Assembly: GCA_027186245.1 (NCBI GenBank)
Contig: CP114498.1
Location: 4,347,501-4,411,500, forward strand
Length of the DNA stretch: 64,000 nt
Source of the DNA: Coriaria nepalensis
Taxonomy: Eukaryota; Streptophyta; Magnoliopsida; Cucurbitales; Coriariaceae
Direction: 5' to 3'
Every line of letters begins with the position of its first letter. The first letter of the stretch is position 1. The position numbers were made by a program, and so were the translations under genes. Below the pieces are notes generated by a model. That model was not told the DNA's origin and ran no database searches. It saw only the letters and a program-made list of their open reading frames with translations. Below are positions 47,200 through 59,400 of the stretch, in pieces.

Positions 47200-48212
47200 C
47201 TTTCTTTTTTTTTGGATAAAAAATATTGTGTTTTAGGTTTTACCGGAAAATGCCAGTCATCGCCAACCCCAACCGGTTGTCGGCTTGGTTGACTGCGAGC
47301 CGGAATCCAAGGCTTGGCTCCTTGGAATAGTAAATCCCACGTCAATAATCAAATGATAAGTAGTTATGTACTTTAACTTTTACATATATTATAAATGGAT
47401 TTTTATTTATTTTTTTCACATTTTGCCTTTAATTCTAAAATCTCAAGAAATGAATTTATAATTTAAAATAAATTTGAAATAATTTAATTATAATTTATAA
47501 AATATTTATAAAATATGAAATTATAAGAGTTTATTATATACATAACAATTAGGGTTTAGCCAATAATCATAAAATAAAAATAGTACAATGACTTAATTTA
47601 TATGTTCGTTTACGTACCTTCAAAACCTATTAGACTAATAAATCCTTCTAATGTTTCAAATTTTCAATCATTAGAATTTTTGGGGCCAAGACCATTATAA
47701 AGTATAAATCAAAGAGTTACCAAATCAAGCTCACCAACCCCAACCCCAACCCAGAAGGAGACGTCCTATCCTTAGGAGTTGGAGTATGATTTTCATTCTT
47801 TCTATTAATTAAATGATGCATTTTTTTAGGTCCGTATATTTGTGTCCGGTCCACTTCGAACAACTTGAGAGAGACAAAAATGATTATGTTAATTTGGTCA
47901 CCAACCAAATACAAATACAAACACAAATTTGACTCCATGCATTACTTACTTTTCACCAACCCATTAAAGCTAAACTTGGATGCTGCCGTGGCGCAATGAC
48001 TTGTTTAGCCCCCCCCCGGTCAGCAATTTGGCTCCACTTGTGAAAGTGCGTTTTGCCGTGCAGCCGATGTAGTGGAGCTGTGGGAATTTAAGTTTAGAGG
48101 AAATTAAATTTATAATAATTTTTTTTTTAAATTTTTGTGTGACTAAATATTTTATATTAAAATTTTATTTATAAATTACAACTCCTCAATTACAATCCTA
48201 TTTAAGAATTTA

Positions 48213-48243
<31 letters not shown>

Positions 48244-48917
48244 TTTCTATTTTTAATCATTAAAATTTAATTTTTATATTTTAAATTTATTTTATTATTT
48301 CAAATTAATTTTTTTTAATCTTTATACTCCTTTTTTTACTGATTCATCGAATCCTCCGTCATCTTGGATTATTACTGCGAAAAAGAAAAAAAAAGAATTT
48401 TAAATTCTATATTTAATTATTTTTTATTTCTCCATCTAGATCCAATATAACTTTTTTTCACCTTCTTCCATTATCTGTCCCCTCTTCTCTTATCCAATAT
48501 AAACCATTGGGATGGAAAAAAATTATTAAAAAATAAAAATAAATAGAGGAAATACAATTATAAAACGTTTATGTTATAAACTTCTTAAGTCTTGAAACCT
48601 TGGGGAGAATCCTTAAATTTTCTAGGGAAGTTAAGAGAGCTGGTGGGAGAGAATTGAGAAGAAAGAGAGTTTGTGAATCACAAGTAAAAATAATAAAAAT
48701 AAAAGAATAAAAAAAATACTTTAATTTTGCTTGTCTTCTTTCATGTTGTTTTGTCTTTTTCAGGTTGTGGTTTTTGCGGTTTGGGCTGGAAGTTGCTTAG
48801 TTCTTTTTGTTAGGCCTTGGGCTAGGGTTTGCTTGTTTCTTTGGGCTTGGGTTTTTTTGATTTGTTTTTTCACTTTCTTTTATTTATTATTTATTTATTA
48901 TTTATATTTACGGCTTT
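47200..48917. other. AT-rich intergenic region
   Basis: No gene is supported. It includes a (TA)n tract at 48211-48231 followed by T-tracts, and AT-rich filler. The frame at 47717-47938 has no recognisable product. Confidence 0.6.
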
Positions 48918-49246
48918 GTTAATGGTGGCAATCCGGACCGGCCGACCCTACTTGGACCGGCCCGGCCCATATTGAATCCGAGCCCGTTTAGGTCGGGCCG
49001 AGCTCAGGCCTCAAATAACTTATAACTTATATTTATCCGTATATTTAATAACTTATATTTTATTACGTTCTTGTGAAACATATGAACTTAAAATAATATT
49101 ATCCTAAAATCTTATGATTTCTTTTTCAATTTTGTTATTTTTGAAGACTTATAATTTAGTTTATTATTAACAAAGAGTTAGCCAAAGAAATAACTTTATT
49201 GTGATTTGTAATGATAGATAATTTTCAGTCAAAAAAATCTTACAGC

Positions 49247-49483
49247 CTAAAGGAGGAAAAAATGAAACTTACAATAAAGTATTAAAAGCCAAACTTTTGA
49301 CATTGTCTTCTTGCATTTTATAGAAGCAACTGTACTCGGTCTAGTTGTTACTTCATCGTCGAGATCGACCTCATCCTCGTAGACCTCATCTATATTCGGA
49401 AAATTATTTTCGTCCAATTCCATACATCCTGTACTATAAAATGACAAATTTGGATGGCCTCTGAAATCATGTGTGTTATCCAA
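49247..49483 (-). pseudogene. N-terminal fragment of a hAT (RICESLEEPER-like) transposase
   Basis: A 78-codon frame has an acidic stretch (DEVYEDEVDLDDEV) followed by TTRPSTVASIKCKKTMSKVW. The serine/lysine-rich run into S-K-V-W is how plant hAT transposases enter their BED zinc finger. The frame ends right there, so the finger and the catalytic part are missing. Confidence 0.5.
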
Positions 49484-49506
49484 GTTATCTAGTTTCTATG
49501 TTATTA

Positions 49507-49529
49507 ATATATATATATATATATATATA
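49507..49529 (+). repeat. (TA)n microsatellite
   Basis: About eleven TA units directly upstream (minus-strand sense) of the hAT fragment. Confidence 0.9.
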
Positions 49530-50092
49530 GATATTAAAATTTGTTAGAACTTGGAAGATAAAATTTACAAAAAATAATTATAATAATAAAGATTAAAACA
49601 TATTATAATAAAATAAAAAAAATTGAACCAACTTGAAATTCTATTTTGGAACTTGAGAGTTGAGAGTCTATTCTATAATCAGGATTCAGGAATTGTAAAA
49701 TTGATAATTGAGACTTTAAATTAATAAGAAAAATAAATAGAGAAAAATTGAGAGTTGAAAAATGATTTTTTAAGTTGTGAATTGTGATTGATGAAGATAA
49801 TTTGAGGGGTAGTTATAGGAAAAATAATGAAAAGGAAAAATAATTGAGTTGAAAGATGATTTTTTGAATTGTGATTTATAAAGATAATTTGAGAGGATAT
49901 TTATAGGAAAAAAAAATAATAGAAAGGGAGAATTTTAAAATTAAACAAAAAAAAAAATTTAAGAGCAAGGAGCCAGTGCTCCCTGATGCATTATGCAGCA
50001 GGATGATACTGTTCACCCGCAGGTAATCCGCATATCCACGGGTTGATCCATGACCCGTTTTAAAAACAAATGCATATCCGACACTACTAGGT

Positions 50093-52680
50093 ATAATATT
50101 TCTTAATCACATTAGTTTTCATTATAACAAAGATCTCCTTAACTTATTAAGTTTCCTTAACTTACTTAAAAGAAACAAATGGGTTCAAACCCATATATAT
50201 GGCCAACCATATCCATGGTTTTAATCCATGAATATTAATCTATAGTATATTTACAATTAGGTTTCTATAAATATCTCGACTCGTCTTAGAGCATGATTTA
50301 ACTATTAAACCTTAATAGATAAATTATATGAACTTTTATATCTGTAATGAATATCGACAATAGATTTATAGAAACTCTTTTCATATCATATTGATTTGCA
50401 AGTATTCCATATTCAATAAAGTATATAATTCATAAGATATATTTCCAAATGCAGAAGTGACTAATTCTCTCTTAATCGCTTATAACATTTATGTACAATA
50501 CTTTATAACCAACGTTTCACCCCGTGTTCACACTTGACTAGAGCTAATTGAAATGATGTTAAAGTATGAAACCTGGCACATAAGATACCATTGCGATCTC
50601 AGGTATAAAAACCACATATAATATAGTCACTAGATAATTCTTATTAACAGTCAATATTAATTACCATTGAAAATTATTTAATTTTCACATTTGCTACTCT
50701 TAGTCTCTACTAAGCATCCACATAATTATCATAATGTTCAACTAATATCAATGGTCATGAGATTTGCCACCCTAAACACTTTAGGCGATGAACTATGTAA
50801 TTGTCTATCCGAATCATCAATGTTTATTCTTGACATCCTATTACACTGAATAATTTGTATCTTAAGCTTTTAAGCAACTCGAGTCTCAATTAGTATAATT
50901 TCTATCATGCTATGTATTTATAAAACATAAGATATTAATTATAACAAAATTAATAAATATGATAAATAATTATTGACTTTCATAAATGACAACAAATAAT
51001 AATAATCATTATTTTGTTAATATTTACATAAAGATAATAATATATAAATTTATTTATCCCATTAAGTCAAAATCCGATTGGCTTAATTGGTATACGCTTT
51101 CAATATTCCACTTATACTAAATTCTTTAAGTTTAATTTAACGAAAACAATCAATCAAAAAATATAAATAAAATCAAGAAACAAATACAAAGCTCGGTTTA
51201 TTTATCTTGAGTCATACTCTACATATAATCAAACGAAAATATCTCATAAAATATTATGCTAATAATATTTAAAATTTATGATAAAACGAATCAAAACCAT
51301 AAACTAACTATCAAATTACTATTTTTATTTATTTAGGCACACTTAAATAAATAAAATAATAATTCATAATCATTATAAATAATATGACATAATAAATTTA
51401 AAAAAGCAAAAAAATAAATTCTAAATTAATTAACCATAAATCACGTCTAAAATTTTGAAATCACTCTTAATCAATTAAAAATCTAACTATTCATATAATA
51501 ACTTAACTAACAAGTATTGAATCGTGGAATATGCGGATGGACTAAACCAAGTGGGCCCAGTCTCTTCCAATATGCGCACCGTAGATGGGCAAACCAAATA
51601 CTTGATATCTTCTTTGTCCTTCAACTTTTATCTTATTGTCCTTCAAGTACCCATTTGCTCCAATTTTGTCCTTTTTAGGTTATTTTTATCATTTTCCTCC
51701 CCAAATTCCTACAAAACATACAATAAATTAATAAAAAAAAATAAAGAAGTCTAAAAATTGATAAAATTATAAGGGAAATTAATATAAAAATAATATAAAT
51801 TAAATATACATCAATCATCCTTCACATTAAGAAAGTGGCTTAAATAAGTATCTATAAAGATCTCTACATATTGTGCAGTGAAATTTTTCTCTATATCAGC
51901 AATCACAATTTTTTGATTTGCTATTATAAAAGTACGGATCTTGAAATGAAGACCATCGTCAATTACATGTTAAAGGTGAGGATAGATTGAAAGTATATCA
52001 ACCTGAAAAGAAAATAATTAATAAATATAATGTTAGCATATACAATATAAGCTAAACAATAAAAAATATAATTGAAAACTAAGAAAAAGTATTTATGCTC
52101 AATTGCTTAATAACGTGCTTTATGGCTCGATGGCTCTTCATAAACCCATCGAGCCATTAGATAGTGTATAATTATTTTTAATTTTTTTATTTTATGTTTC
52201 GATGAGTTTCCTAAATTATTTTCCTTTTTTTTTTTGCATTCTTCTAATTCAAATGAGTACGAGCCATCGAGGAGCAGTTGAACGAATGCGAAATAGAGGG
52301 TTCAAAATTTATAAGTTTTTTTTAGATGAGCTATGAATGAAGATTTTGGACGGATGGAGCTTAGATGAATTCACGAATTAGTGTTAATCCTTCTATAATG
52401 ATCGCAAATTGAAGAGAATGAGCGAAGAGAGGGAATAGAGATTTCACACGTGTGATAATAGAGGGAAGAATTATTATTTTTTTAAATAAAGGTAAATAAT
52501 ATGTAAGGGTATTTTAATAAATGTATATATTTATATTTTATTTAAATTATAAAATAAAAATAATGTCATTTCATTACAAAATTTTATAAGACGTTTAAAT
52601 TTTAAAATAGACTTTTAGTTAAGATTAATTTCTCTAATTCTTACTAGCAATCGATCCCCTAACCTATTTCCCACTTTCTC
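50093..52680. other. AT-rich intergenic region
   Basis: No gene is supported. Bases 50100-51530 have the even, moderately AT-rich texture of an old LTR, but I found no paired copy or TG/CA borders. Bases 52090-52300 contain a short local inverted-type duplication around GCTCGATGGCTC and GAGCCATCGAG (52125, 52146, 52263). Confidence 0.5.
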
Positions 52681-52689
52681 ACTCGGCCG

Positions 52690-55600
52690 CCACCTCACAC
52701 TCTTCTTTCACGCTCTCTTTCACAGAGCGATCGTTGCGTCCTTCAGCTTCCTCGATCCTCGTTTCCTGAGTTTTGTTCGTCGGTAATTCTATCGATCAGA
52801 TGATTTGACATCAATTTTCCTCTGTATTTTGATGGGTTTTTAGTTTCAGATCTTCGTATCGTGTTTTGATGATTTCTTTTTTTGCTTTACCTGCTTAGCT
52901 TGATTTTTATTGGCTCTGATTGAACGATATGGTACTTAGACTCTGTATAGATCTCATGTGATAATACTTGAGCTTCTGAAAAATCAAAACCCTGAATTTT
53001 ACCTGTAGATCTGTTAATTGAATTTGATACTCAGGGTACTGACTTTCTAGCTTATAACTGGTTATTGTTTTCCCGTGTTTCAGGTGCACCTCTCCACATC
53101 CTTTGGTTTTTAAGCTAAAAACTAGTCAGCATGGTAAGTTCCTAGCTTTTGGTCTTTCTGTTTGATTTTTTGCTGCTTTTTGATCAACCATATGTGGTCT
53201 CGAGCAATCAATTTTATTTGGGTGTGCAGTTGAAGTTCACAGCTGAGGAGTTGCGTAGGATCATGGACTTCAAACACAACATCCGTAACATGTCTGTTAT
53301 TGCTCATGTTGACCACGGTAATATTTGATTCAAAGTTATTTTTCCCCTTCAAATTCATTCCTTGTTGTATTTTGCTCTTAGATTCTTTTGTTTTCCTCTG
53401 AATATTAATATCGGCAATATTTACAATATTTGTAGAATTTTCTTATAATTCATTTCTTCTCTGCTTACACTTCTAATTTCTCGTTTCAGGTTTTAGGAAT
53501 ATAAATTCTAATATGTTACCCGGTCATTTTGAAACGTATTATGTTGAATTTGATGATTTAGGAAAAATTTTATGTAACATCATCTGCCATTGGAACACAA
53601 AATATATGTCTTTACCGTTAGTATTATACCTATAAACTTTGTGTAGATCTTTGTTTGAGGAGAATGTTTTGTTGCTAGGTTTGTGTACCACTCGGGATAC
53701 CTCCACTCTTCAAGGTTTTCTCTATTGAGAACGTCAATTGTTCCTCAGGCCTTTTCTTCAACTGATGAAGAAAACTTCCATGTTTGAACTTTGTTTGTTA
53801 ACTAATGCAAAAACACGTATATGTGGTTCAAATCTTTGCATCGAAGAAACGAGCAATTCACAAAGCCGATTGTTCCAACGACATCATATACAGGTCCCCA
53901 AATTGGTATATATAATATGCATACAATTTGGTCCCTATTTAATACACCCACTTGAGTCAATTGATATGTGGTTAGACTTTATTTGGCAGATTGAATTGAA
54001 CGTAGTTTATTTGTTTGGTTAAGGTTATGATGTTGCACTTGCAATGTATAGCTTTAATGCTCCATTATAGCAGGGTTCCTTAATATAGGTGATGAATTTA
54101 CATTTGTTTAGAAGCTGACCAGGAATGAAAAATTTAAAAACACTAATTCATATAATCTTTCTTACAGACTCCATGTTCTTTACGAGATGCTTTGCTCGAG
54201 TGTACCCTCTTCTTACGAGAAAGTTCCGTTTCTTCTCAAATGCTTCAAGGAAAATCATAGATTTAGAAAATGAAGTGTTTTCTTACTCAGTATCTCATAT
54301 AAATTCTTCCACTACACTTAAGCCATCGCCTATTTTCAGTGATGATAGACTTCATATAGGTGGTTATAATATCCAGCTTGTGGACCATGATACTTGGTGT
54401 GTCTCATCCACTTTAGCACAAGTATGGGGAAAATCAGAGCAGGATAGGGCTGAATCTAATTCAAAAACAAGGATTTTATCCGAGGAAGACATTCATGACC
54501 CATTTAATTATGGGTCTGCTACTAATATAGATGACGGCCCTGATTTCGATGACATTGATAGTATGAGGATCCGAGGAAATTTGTTCTATAAACTTGACCG
54601 GAATTCGAAGGAGTATGAAGAGTACAGTTTTGACTTCCACAGAAAGAAAAAGTCTTCAAAGAAAAAAGAAGATGACAACACAAAGCAAAAGGAGGACAAC
54701 CGGATGATGAACTCAACATTAGCAAGTGAAAAAGTTCCTCAAATCTCAAAGGAAAAATTTATTATCATAGAAAAGGATACTATTAGTAGTGCTTGTCTTG
54801 ATAACAAGAGGCAAGAAAGAGTTCCAACTTTTAACCAGCTTACAGCTCCTTACCATGAACCCTTTTGCCTTGACATTTTCATATCAAAAGGCTCTGTTCG
54901 AGCTTGTGTCATTCATAGGTTGACCAGTAAGGTCGTTGCCGTTGCTCATTCGATTTCTAAAGATATGAAATTTGACCTTAATTCAAGGAGGGATTCAACT
55001 GCTTGTGCTGCTGTAGGGGAAGTTTTGGCTCAGAGAGCATTAGCAGATGATATTCATGATGTGGTTTATACACCAAGGAAAGGAGATAGAATGGAAGGGA
55101 AGCTTCAAATAGTACTAGACTCTATCATTAATCATGGGATTAATGTGAAAGTGAAGCTTAAGCAGAGAAGACCTATGAAAGCTCGGTCTATATGTGTAAG
55201 GGATATGTTTTACAAGTGAATCTCCTATCTCGGGTATACTTTTGGTGTACCTTTGTGTGAGAGAAAACTAATTGGTCCCACATGGGACCCGTCTAGGCCC
55301 CCTTGCAACTGATATGTACAATTTTTCCTTTTTTGATGGTAAATGTTCCAAAAGTAAAGAATCCATAGACCTAAATATAGCTTTAATTAATTATATATTG
55401 GGAAGAAAATTGAAGTCACGTGCAAGTAGCATCAGATTTTGACTCCCAACTAATGAAATATAAAATTAATTAAAGGATTTATTTTATAATCCAATGGTCC
55501 ACTCATACCGATTCTCTTGTTGCTGCTGCTGGTATCATTGCACGAGAGGTTGCCGGTGATGTGCGTATGACAGATACCCGAGCAGGTGAGGCAGAATGTG

Positions 55601-57225
55601 GTATTACTATTAAGTCTACTGCTATCTCTCTCTACTATGAGATGACTGATGAGTCATTGAAGAGCTACAAGGGTGAGAGAAATGGAAAAGAGTACCTCAT
55701 CAATCTCATTGACGCACTCGGACATGTTGACTTCTCCTCTGAGGTTGTGGCTGCTCTTTGTGGTGGTTGACTGTATTGAAGGAGTCTGTGTTCAGACTGA
55801 AACTGTGTTCCGTCAGGCTTTGGGGGAAAGGATTAGGCATGTTTTGACTGTTAACAAGATGGACAGGTGATGTGCAACTTCCTTGAGCTTCAAGTGGATG
55901 GGCAGGAAGCCTACCAAACATTCCAGATGGTTATTAAGAATGCTAATGTGATCATGGCAACATGTGAAGATCTCCTTCTTGGTGATGTGCAAGTCTACCC
56001 CGAGAAAGTGACTCTTGCTTTCCCTGCAGGTATGCATTTTTGTTTTCTGTTCTTTCTTTTTTTTGTTTTTGACTAAGAATGAAAAATTTATCTCTCTATG
56101 CAGGTCTGCATTGTTGGGCCTTTACCCTGACAAACTTTTGCTAAGATGTATGCTTCCAAATTTGGAGTTGATGAGGATTGATGGAGAGGCTTTGGGGTGA
56201 GAACTTCTTTGACCCAGCAACCAGGAAGTGGACTACTAAAAACACTGACTTGCCTACCTGCAAGAGGGGCTTTGTTCAGTTCTGTTATGAACCCATCAAG
56301 CAGATCATCAACACCTGCATGAATGACCAGAAGGACAAGCTGTGGCCCGTGTTGCAGAAGCTTGGTGTTACAATGAAGTATGAAGAAAAGGATCTTATGG
56401 GCAAAGCATGTGATGCAGAACTTGTATGAGGGCCCTCTTGACACCCAGTATGCTAATGCTATCGGAAATTGTGACCCTGATGGTTTATGTTTTATGTGTC
56501 TAAGATGATTCCTGCCTCAGACAAGGGAAGATTCTTTGCTTTTGGTCGTGTCTTTGCCGGAAATATCTCAATTGGTTTGAAGGTTATAATCATGGGTCCA
56601 AACTATGTTCCTGGCGAGAAAAAGGAATTGTAAAGAGTGTTCAGAGAACTGTCACTTTGGATGTGATAGAGGCAGGAAATTGTTGAAGATGTTCCTTGTG
56701 GTAACACGTCGCCATGGTTGGGTTGGATCAATATATCACCAAGAATGCTACTTTGACAAATGAAAAGGAAGTTGATGCTCACCCGATCAGAGCCATGAAA
56801 TTCTCTGTCTCACCTGTTGTTCGTGTTACAGTTCAGTGCAAGGTGGCTTCTGATCTTCCCAAACTAGTGGAATGTCTCAAGCGATTGGCCAAGTCGGATC
56901 CTATGGTTGTTTGAACCATTGAGGAGTGGGGTGAGCATATTGTAGCTGGTGCAGGAGAAGATCTTGAAATCTGTTTGAAGGATCTGCAAGAGGACTTCAT
57001 GGATGGTGCTGAGATCATCAAATCTGATCCGGTCATGAGCAATTCGCTGAACAAGCACAACCGTCTCTACATGGAAGCTCGTCCCCTGGAGGAAGGGCTT
57101 GCCGAAGCCATTGATGATGGCAGTATCGGACCAAGAGACCACCCCAAAGTCTGTTCCAAGTTTCTTGGAGGAATTGTCTTGGGCAAGACTGAGAATTCTC
57201 CAAGACATTCTAGGATCTTTGTGTG
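52690..57225 (+). pseudogene. eEF2 (elongation factor 2) pseudogene, C-terminally truncated, introns retained
   Basis: The 5' part looks whole: a leader exon ending at 52782, a second leader exon from 53084, the ATG alone at 53131-53133, then exon 53230-53317 ending [14 protein letters not shown](G). From about 55500 the rest of the GTPase domain continues ([46 protein letters not shown]). Indels then follow: a loss near 55760, an insertion with a stop near 55868, an intact intron at 56030-56103, and a deletion of some 35 codons near 56420 before NLYEGPLD. Further stops occur near 56632 and 56913, and LH is missing from AGAGELHLE. Homology ends at about 57225, so domains IV-V with the diphthamide histidine are absent. 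Introns at family positions show DNA-level duplication, not retroposition. The P-loop is broken by the large insertion. Confidence 0.9.
54173..55219 (+). CDS. Ribosomal L18/L5e-family (uL18-like) protein, probably mitochondrial, nested in the eEF2 intron
   Basis: An uninterrupted 348-codon frame. I start it at 54173, not at the upstream ATG at 54125, because a good splice acceptor (TTTCTTACAG) ends at 54167. The new N-terminus MFFTRCFARVYPLLTRKFRF is rich in Arg/Phe and lacks acids, as expected for a mitochondrial presequence. A poorly conserved middle has an acidic stretch and the lysine cluster RKKKSSKKKEDD. The C-terminal third (about residues 231-335) is the L18p/L5e domain: CLDIFISKGSVRACVIHR, KVVAVAHSISKDMKFDL, CAAVGEVLAQRAL and DDIHDVVYTPRKGDRMEGKL. 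Plants have nuclear genes of this type for organelle ribosomes. It lies wholly between two eEF2 exons on the same strand. No poly(A) tail or duplication marks a retrocopy. Confidence 0.8.
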   Translation: MFFTRCFARVYPLLTRKFRFFSNASRKIIDLENEVFSYSVSHINSSTTLKPSPIFSDDRLHIGGYNIQLVDHDTWCVSSTLAQVWGKSEQDRAESNSKTRILSEEDIHDPFNYGSATNIDDGPDFDDIDSMRIRGNLFYKLDRNSKEYEEYSFDFHRKKKSSKKKEDDNTKQKEDNRMMNSTLASEKVPQISKEKFIIIEKDTISSACLDNKRQERVPTFNQLTAPYHEPFCLDIFISKGSVRACVIHRLTSKVVAVAHSISKDMKFDLNSRRDSTACAAVGEVLAQRALADDIHDVVYTPRKGDRMEGKLQIVLDSIINHGINVKVKLKQRRPMKARSICVRDMFYK

Positions 57226-57535
57226 AGTTTCTGTTCTCATCTTCAGGGAGATATAAAAAGTTATGGCAGTTGAATTCTAATTTTCTTTTGAACATAGGGG
57301 TGTTAGAACAATGGACAGTCTAAATCTTCTATTCCTGTCTCAGGGACATATGATCTATTGTTGACTTCAGATTTCTAAGTTTTGGTCTTTATGTTTTTCG
57401 TAACTTTTTTCTATTTTGTCTTACACTTTTCTCTTTTCGAAATGGTCCCCGATGTATGAGATATTTGAGATACTTATCGAAGTGCTGTTACCTTACAGAT
57501 CACATAGGTGATGGGCTTTGCTGTGCCAGATCGCC
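57226..57535. other. Junction between the eEF2 and MAP3K-epsilon fragments
   Basis: About 310 bases with no recognisable coding sequence. It may contain the breakpoint that joined the two gene fragments. Confidence 0.5.
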
Positions 57536-58669
57536 CCGGAGAAGTTCGTATGGAAGCAGCTTATTTTCTCCAGCAACTTTGTCAATCATGGTCCTTTGGA
57601 TTGTTTTATTTATGGTGTTGTTATCACTGTCTACTTCTCTTATCAAGAGTCTGACTTTAATACTGACCTGAAGGCTGATTTATGCAGCTCCTTGACTTTG
57701 CAAATGTTCATATCTTGTTGTGGAATACCTGTGTTGGTGAGCAGGCTGATTATTTCAAATACAGGTCTGTATACATTGGTTCCACAATCCAACCCTTTCA
57801 AGGGAATTTGATATCTTGTTTAGCTTTAAAACATCGTCAATGTAATTCCTGATACCATCAGTTGACTTTTGAAAATCTTATTCAATTATCGTTGACTCCT
57901 ATATTATCAATTAGATATCTCTAATACCAAGCTTTAGCAATTTGAATAACTCAAATTGGTTAATCCTTGCTCAAGTTATGATCAATTCAATCTTATTTTT
58001 GTCTTATGCTTATGGTTTACTTGCAGAAGAAGTCAAAAGTTAAATTTGAATTCCACAATGGATCTAATCACTCCAATAAGTTTGTTTCATGATTCTAAAC
58101 GTGTGAAGTTGGTTTCAAGATTTGAAAACATTTGGAATTCAGCTTTGCTCTTTGACAGCAAAAGATTATAAAAGTTGTTCTAAAGCATATTCTATTTTTT
58201 TACATTGTCTTTAGCTTTTGTCTAAACTTTAATTAGTTGAATTAGTAGTTGATGTTGAGTGCTTTCGGTATGCTTTATTCAGTTCTAAGAATGGTTGTAA
58301 GTGAACTTATAATCATTTCTTTTTTCTCTTTAAGTCTTGTAAGAAAATTCCATGAAATTAATTAAGACATTCAATTTTTTCAGAATAAGAACAAAGCTCA
58401 TTGTTTTATTCATTCTCTCACTCTCATTACAATTTCAACCGAGCAACAAAATCTAACATTTTTCATAAGACCCCCTGTTTGTTTTTGTCTCTCTTTCTTT
58501 GATGTTTCAGTGTAAAGTTTGGTAATTAAGCTTCCTATTTCTAGGGAAATGATTCATCTAGCTATTGACGGCATATGGCAAATCTTTAAACTTTAGCAAT
58601 CGACGTCCAAGAATGATTTCCATTATATTAGCTAAAAATGGGATACTGGTTAGGCTCATTAACACATTG
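57536..58669 (+). pseudogene. MAP3K-epsilon-like kinase fragment (ARM/HEAT region), interrupted by a copia element
   Basis: Three exon pieces of the C-terminal repeat region of MAP3K-epsilon-type kinases are recognisable. 57536-57588 reads GEVRMEAAYFLQQLCQS. 57688-57774 reads SLTLQMFISCCGIPVLV, then a small deletion and ADYFKYR. 58545-58669 reads EMIHLAIDGIWQIFKL, a TAG stop at 58594-58596, QSTSKNDF, and KNGILVRLINTL. The spaces between them look like introns, although the first donor is not canonical. The kinase domain is absent. The third piece ends where the left LTR of the next element begins. It is a gene fragment, not a working gene. The family assignment is from memory of these conserved blocks. 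Confidence 0.7.
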
Positions 58670-59387
58670 TAGTTGGATTTAGGGTGAGGCCAAAATCCGG
58701 TTGGCCCATCCTGTTATAAATTGAGTTGCCATTTTGAGTTTCAAGCCCGAAACCCACTATTTTATCAAGTCTTGGAATGAGTAATGAACTGGGTCTCTAT
58801 ATAAGTGTTATAACCTTATTAGGGCATTAGATTTTTGGCTTCCTCTGTTGAATTTGTGTGCCGCTTTGCGAGGTGCGATTAGGGTTCTTCTCCATGCGAT
58901 CTCATGGTTCTTGGTTTTTTCTGTGATGCTTGATCATACATGTTGTGTGATATGCTATTATCTGCTGATTTCTTGAGATTATTGGTATGAATATGAGGTC
59001 TATGGTTAGTCAGTGTTCTTGATCTTTAAGTTCGACTTCTTTGATGATTTTCGTGGTTAATCTATGTTTGATTTCAGTTTGTATAATAGCATACTCTATG
59101 ATTGAGATTGTTGGTTTGTAATCGGATAATATCATTACTAGTGCAAATGAGTTCCGCTCGGTTTTCTGGAGCTCGGAGTGGATGTAGCTTATGATTGATC
59201 GTTTTAATCTTCATAAATAAATCACTATAACTCTTTGTGTTGATTTACTTTATTGTCGTTTACATTTTATTTTGTTCACAAAAGAATTTTGAATGTTGAT
59301 TAAACTTAAATTTGAATGTAAAGAGAAAATGAATAATCTATTAGGAAGATAAATAAATCTAAGAAAGATTGATCTATAATTACAACA
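58670..59387 (+). repeat. Left LTR of the right-end copia element, 5'-truncated
   Basis: It aligns along its length with the right LTR (for example CCAAAATCCGGTTG, CTATATAAGTGTTATAACC, GTGATATGCTATTAT). The first 51 bases of the right LTR have no counterpart here: the left copy starts at TAGTTGGATTT, directly after MAP3K-like coding sequence. It ends ...TTACAACA next to the primer-binding site. A TATATAAG box lies near 58798. Confidence 0.88.
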
Positions 59388-59388
59388 A

Positions 59389-59400
59389 TGGTATCAGAGC
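59389..59400 (+). other. Primer-binding site for initiator tRNA-Met
   Basis: TGGTATCAGAGC, the standard copia site complementary to the 3' end of plant initiator tRNA-Met, lies one base after the left LTR. Confidence 0.95.

Larger units (their letters stand above)
48918..50092 (-). mobile_element. Possible hAT-family transposon remnant
   Basis: The left edge TAATGGTGGCAATCCGGACC and the right edge, read inverted, TAGTAGTGTCGGATATGC are loosely alike. Both are followed by GC-rich CCGG/CCCG subterminal motifs that contrast with the AT-rich surroundings. A fragment of a BED-finger transposase N-terminus lies inside (49483-49247). The edges are a guess and no target-site duplication was found. 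Confidence 0.35.

Noticed and set aside
53685..53790. Exon-like stretch with a mitochondrial-presequence flavour (SGYLHSSRFSLLRTS) upstream of the L18-like gene
   Set aside because: It is short and has no matching splice phase to the nested gene's ATG. It could be a leader exon or a scrap of another gene, so I did not call it.
54125..54172. Upstream ATG of the L18-like frame
   Set aside because: A strong splice acceptor lies between it and the ATG at 54173, and the downstream start gives a better mitochondrial presequence.
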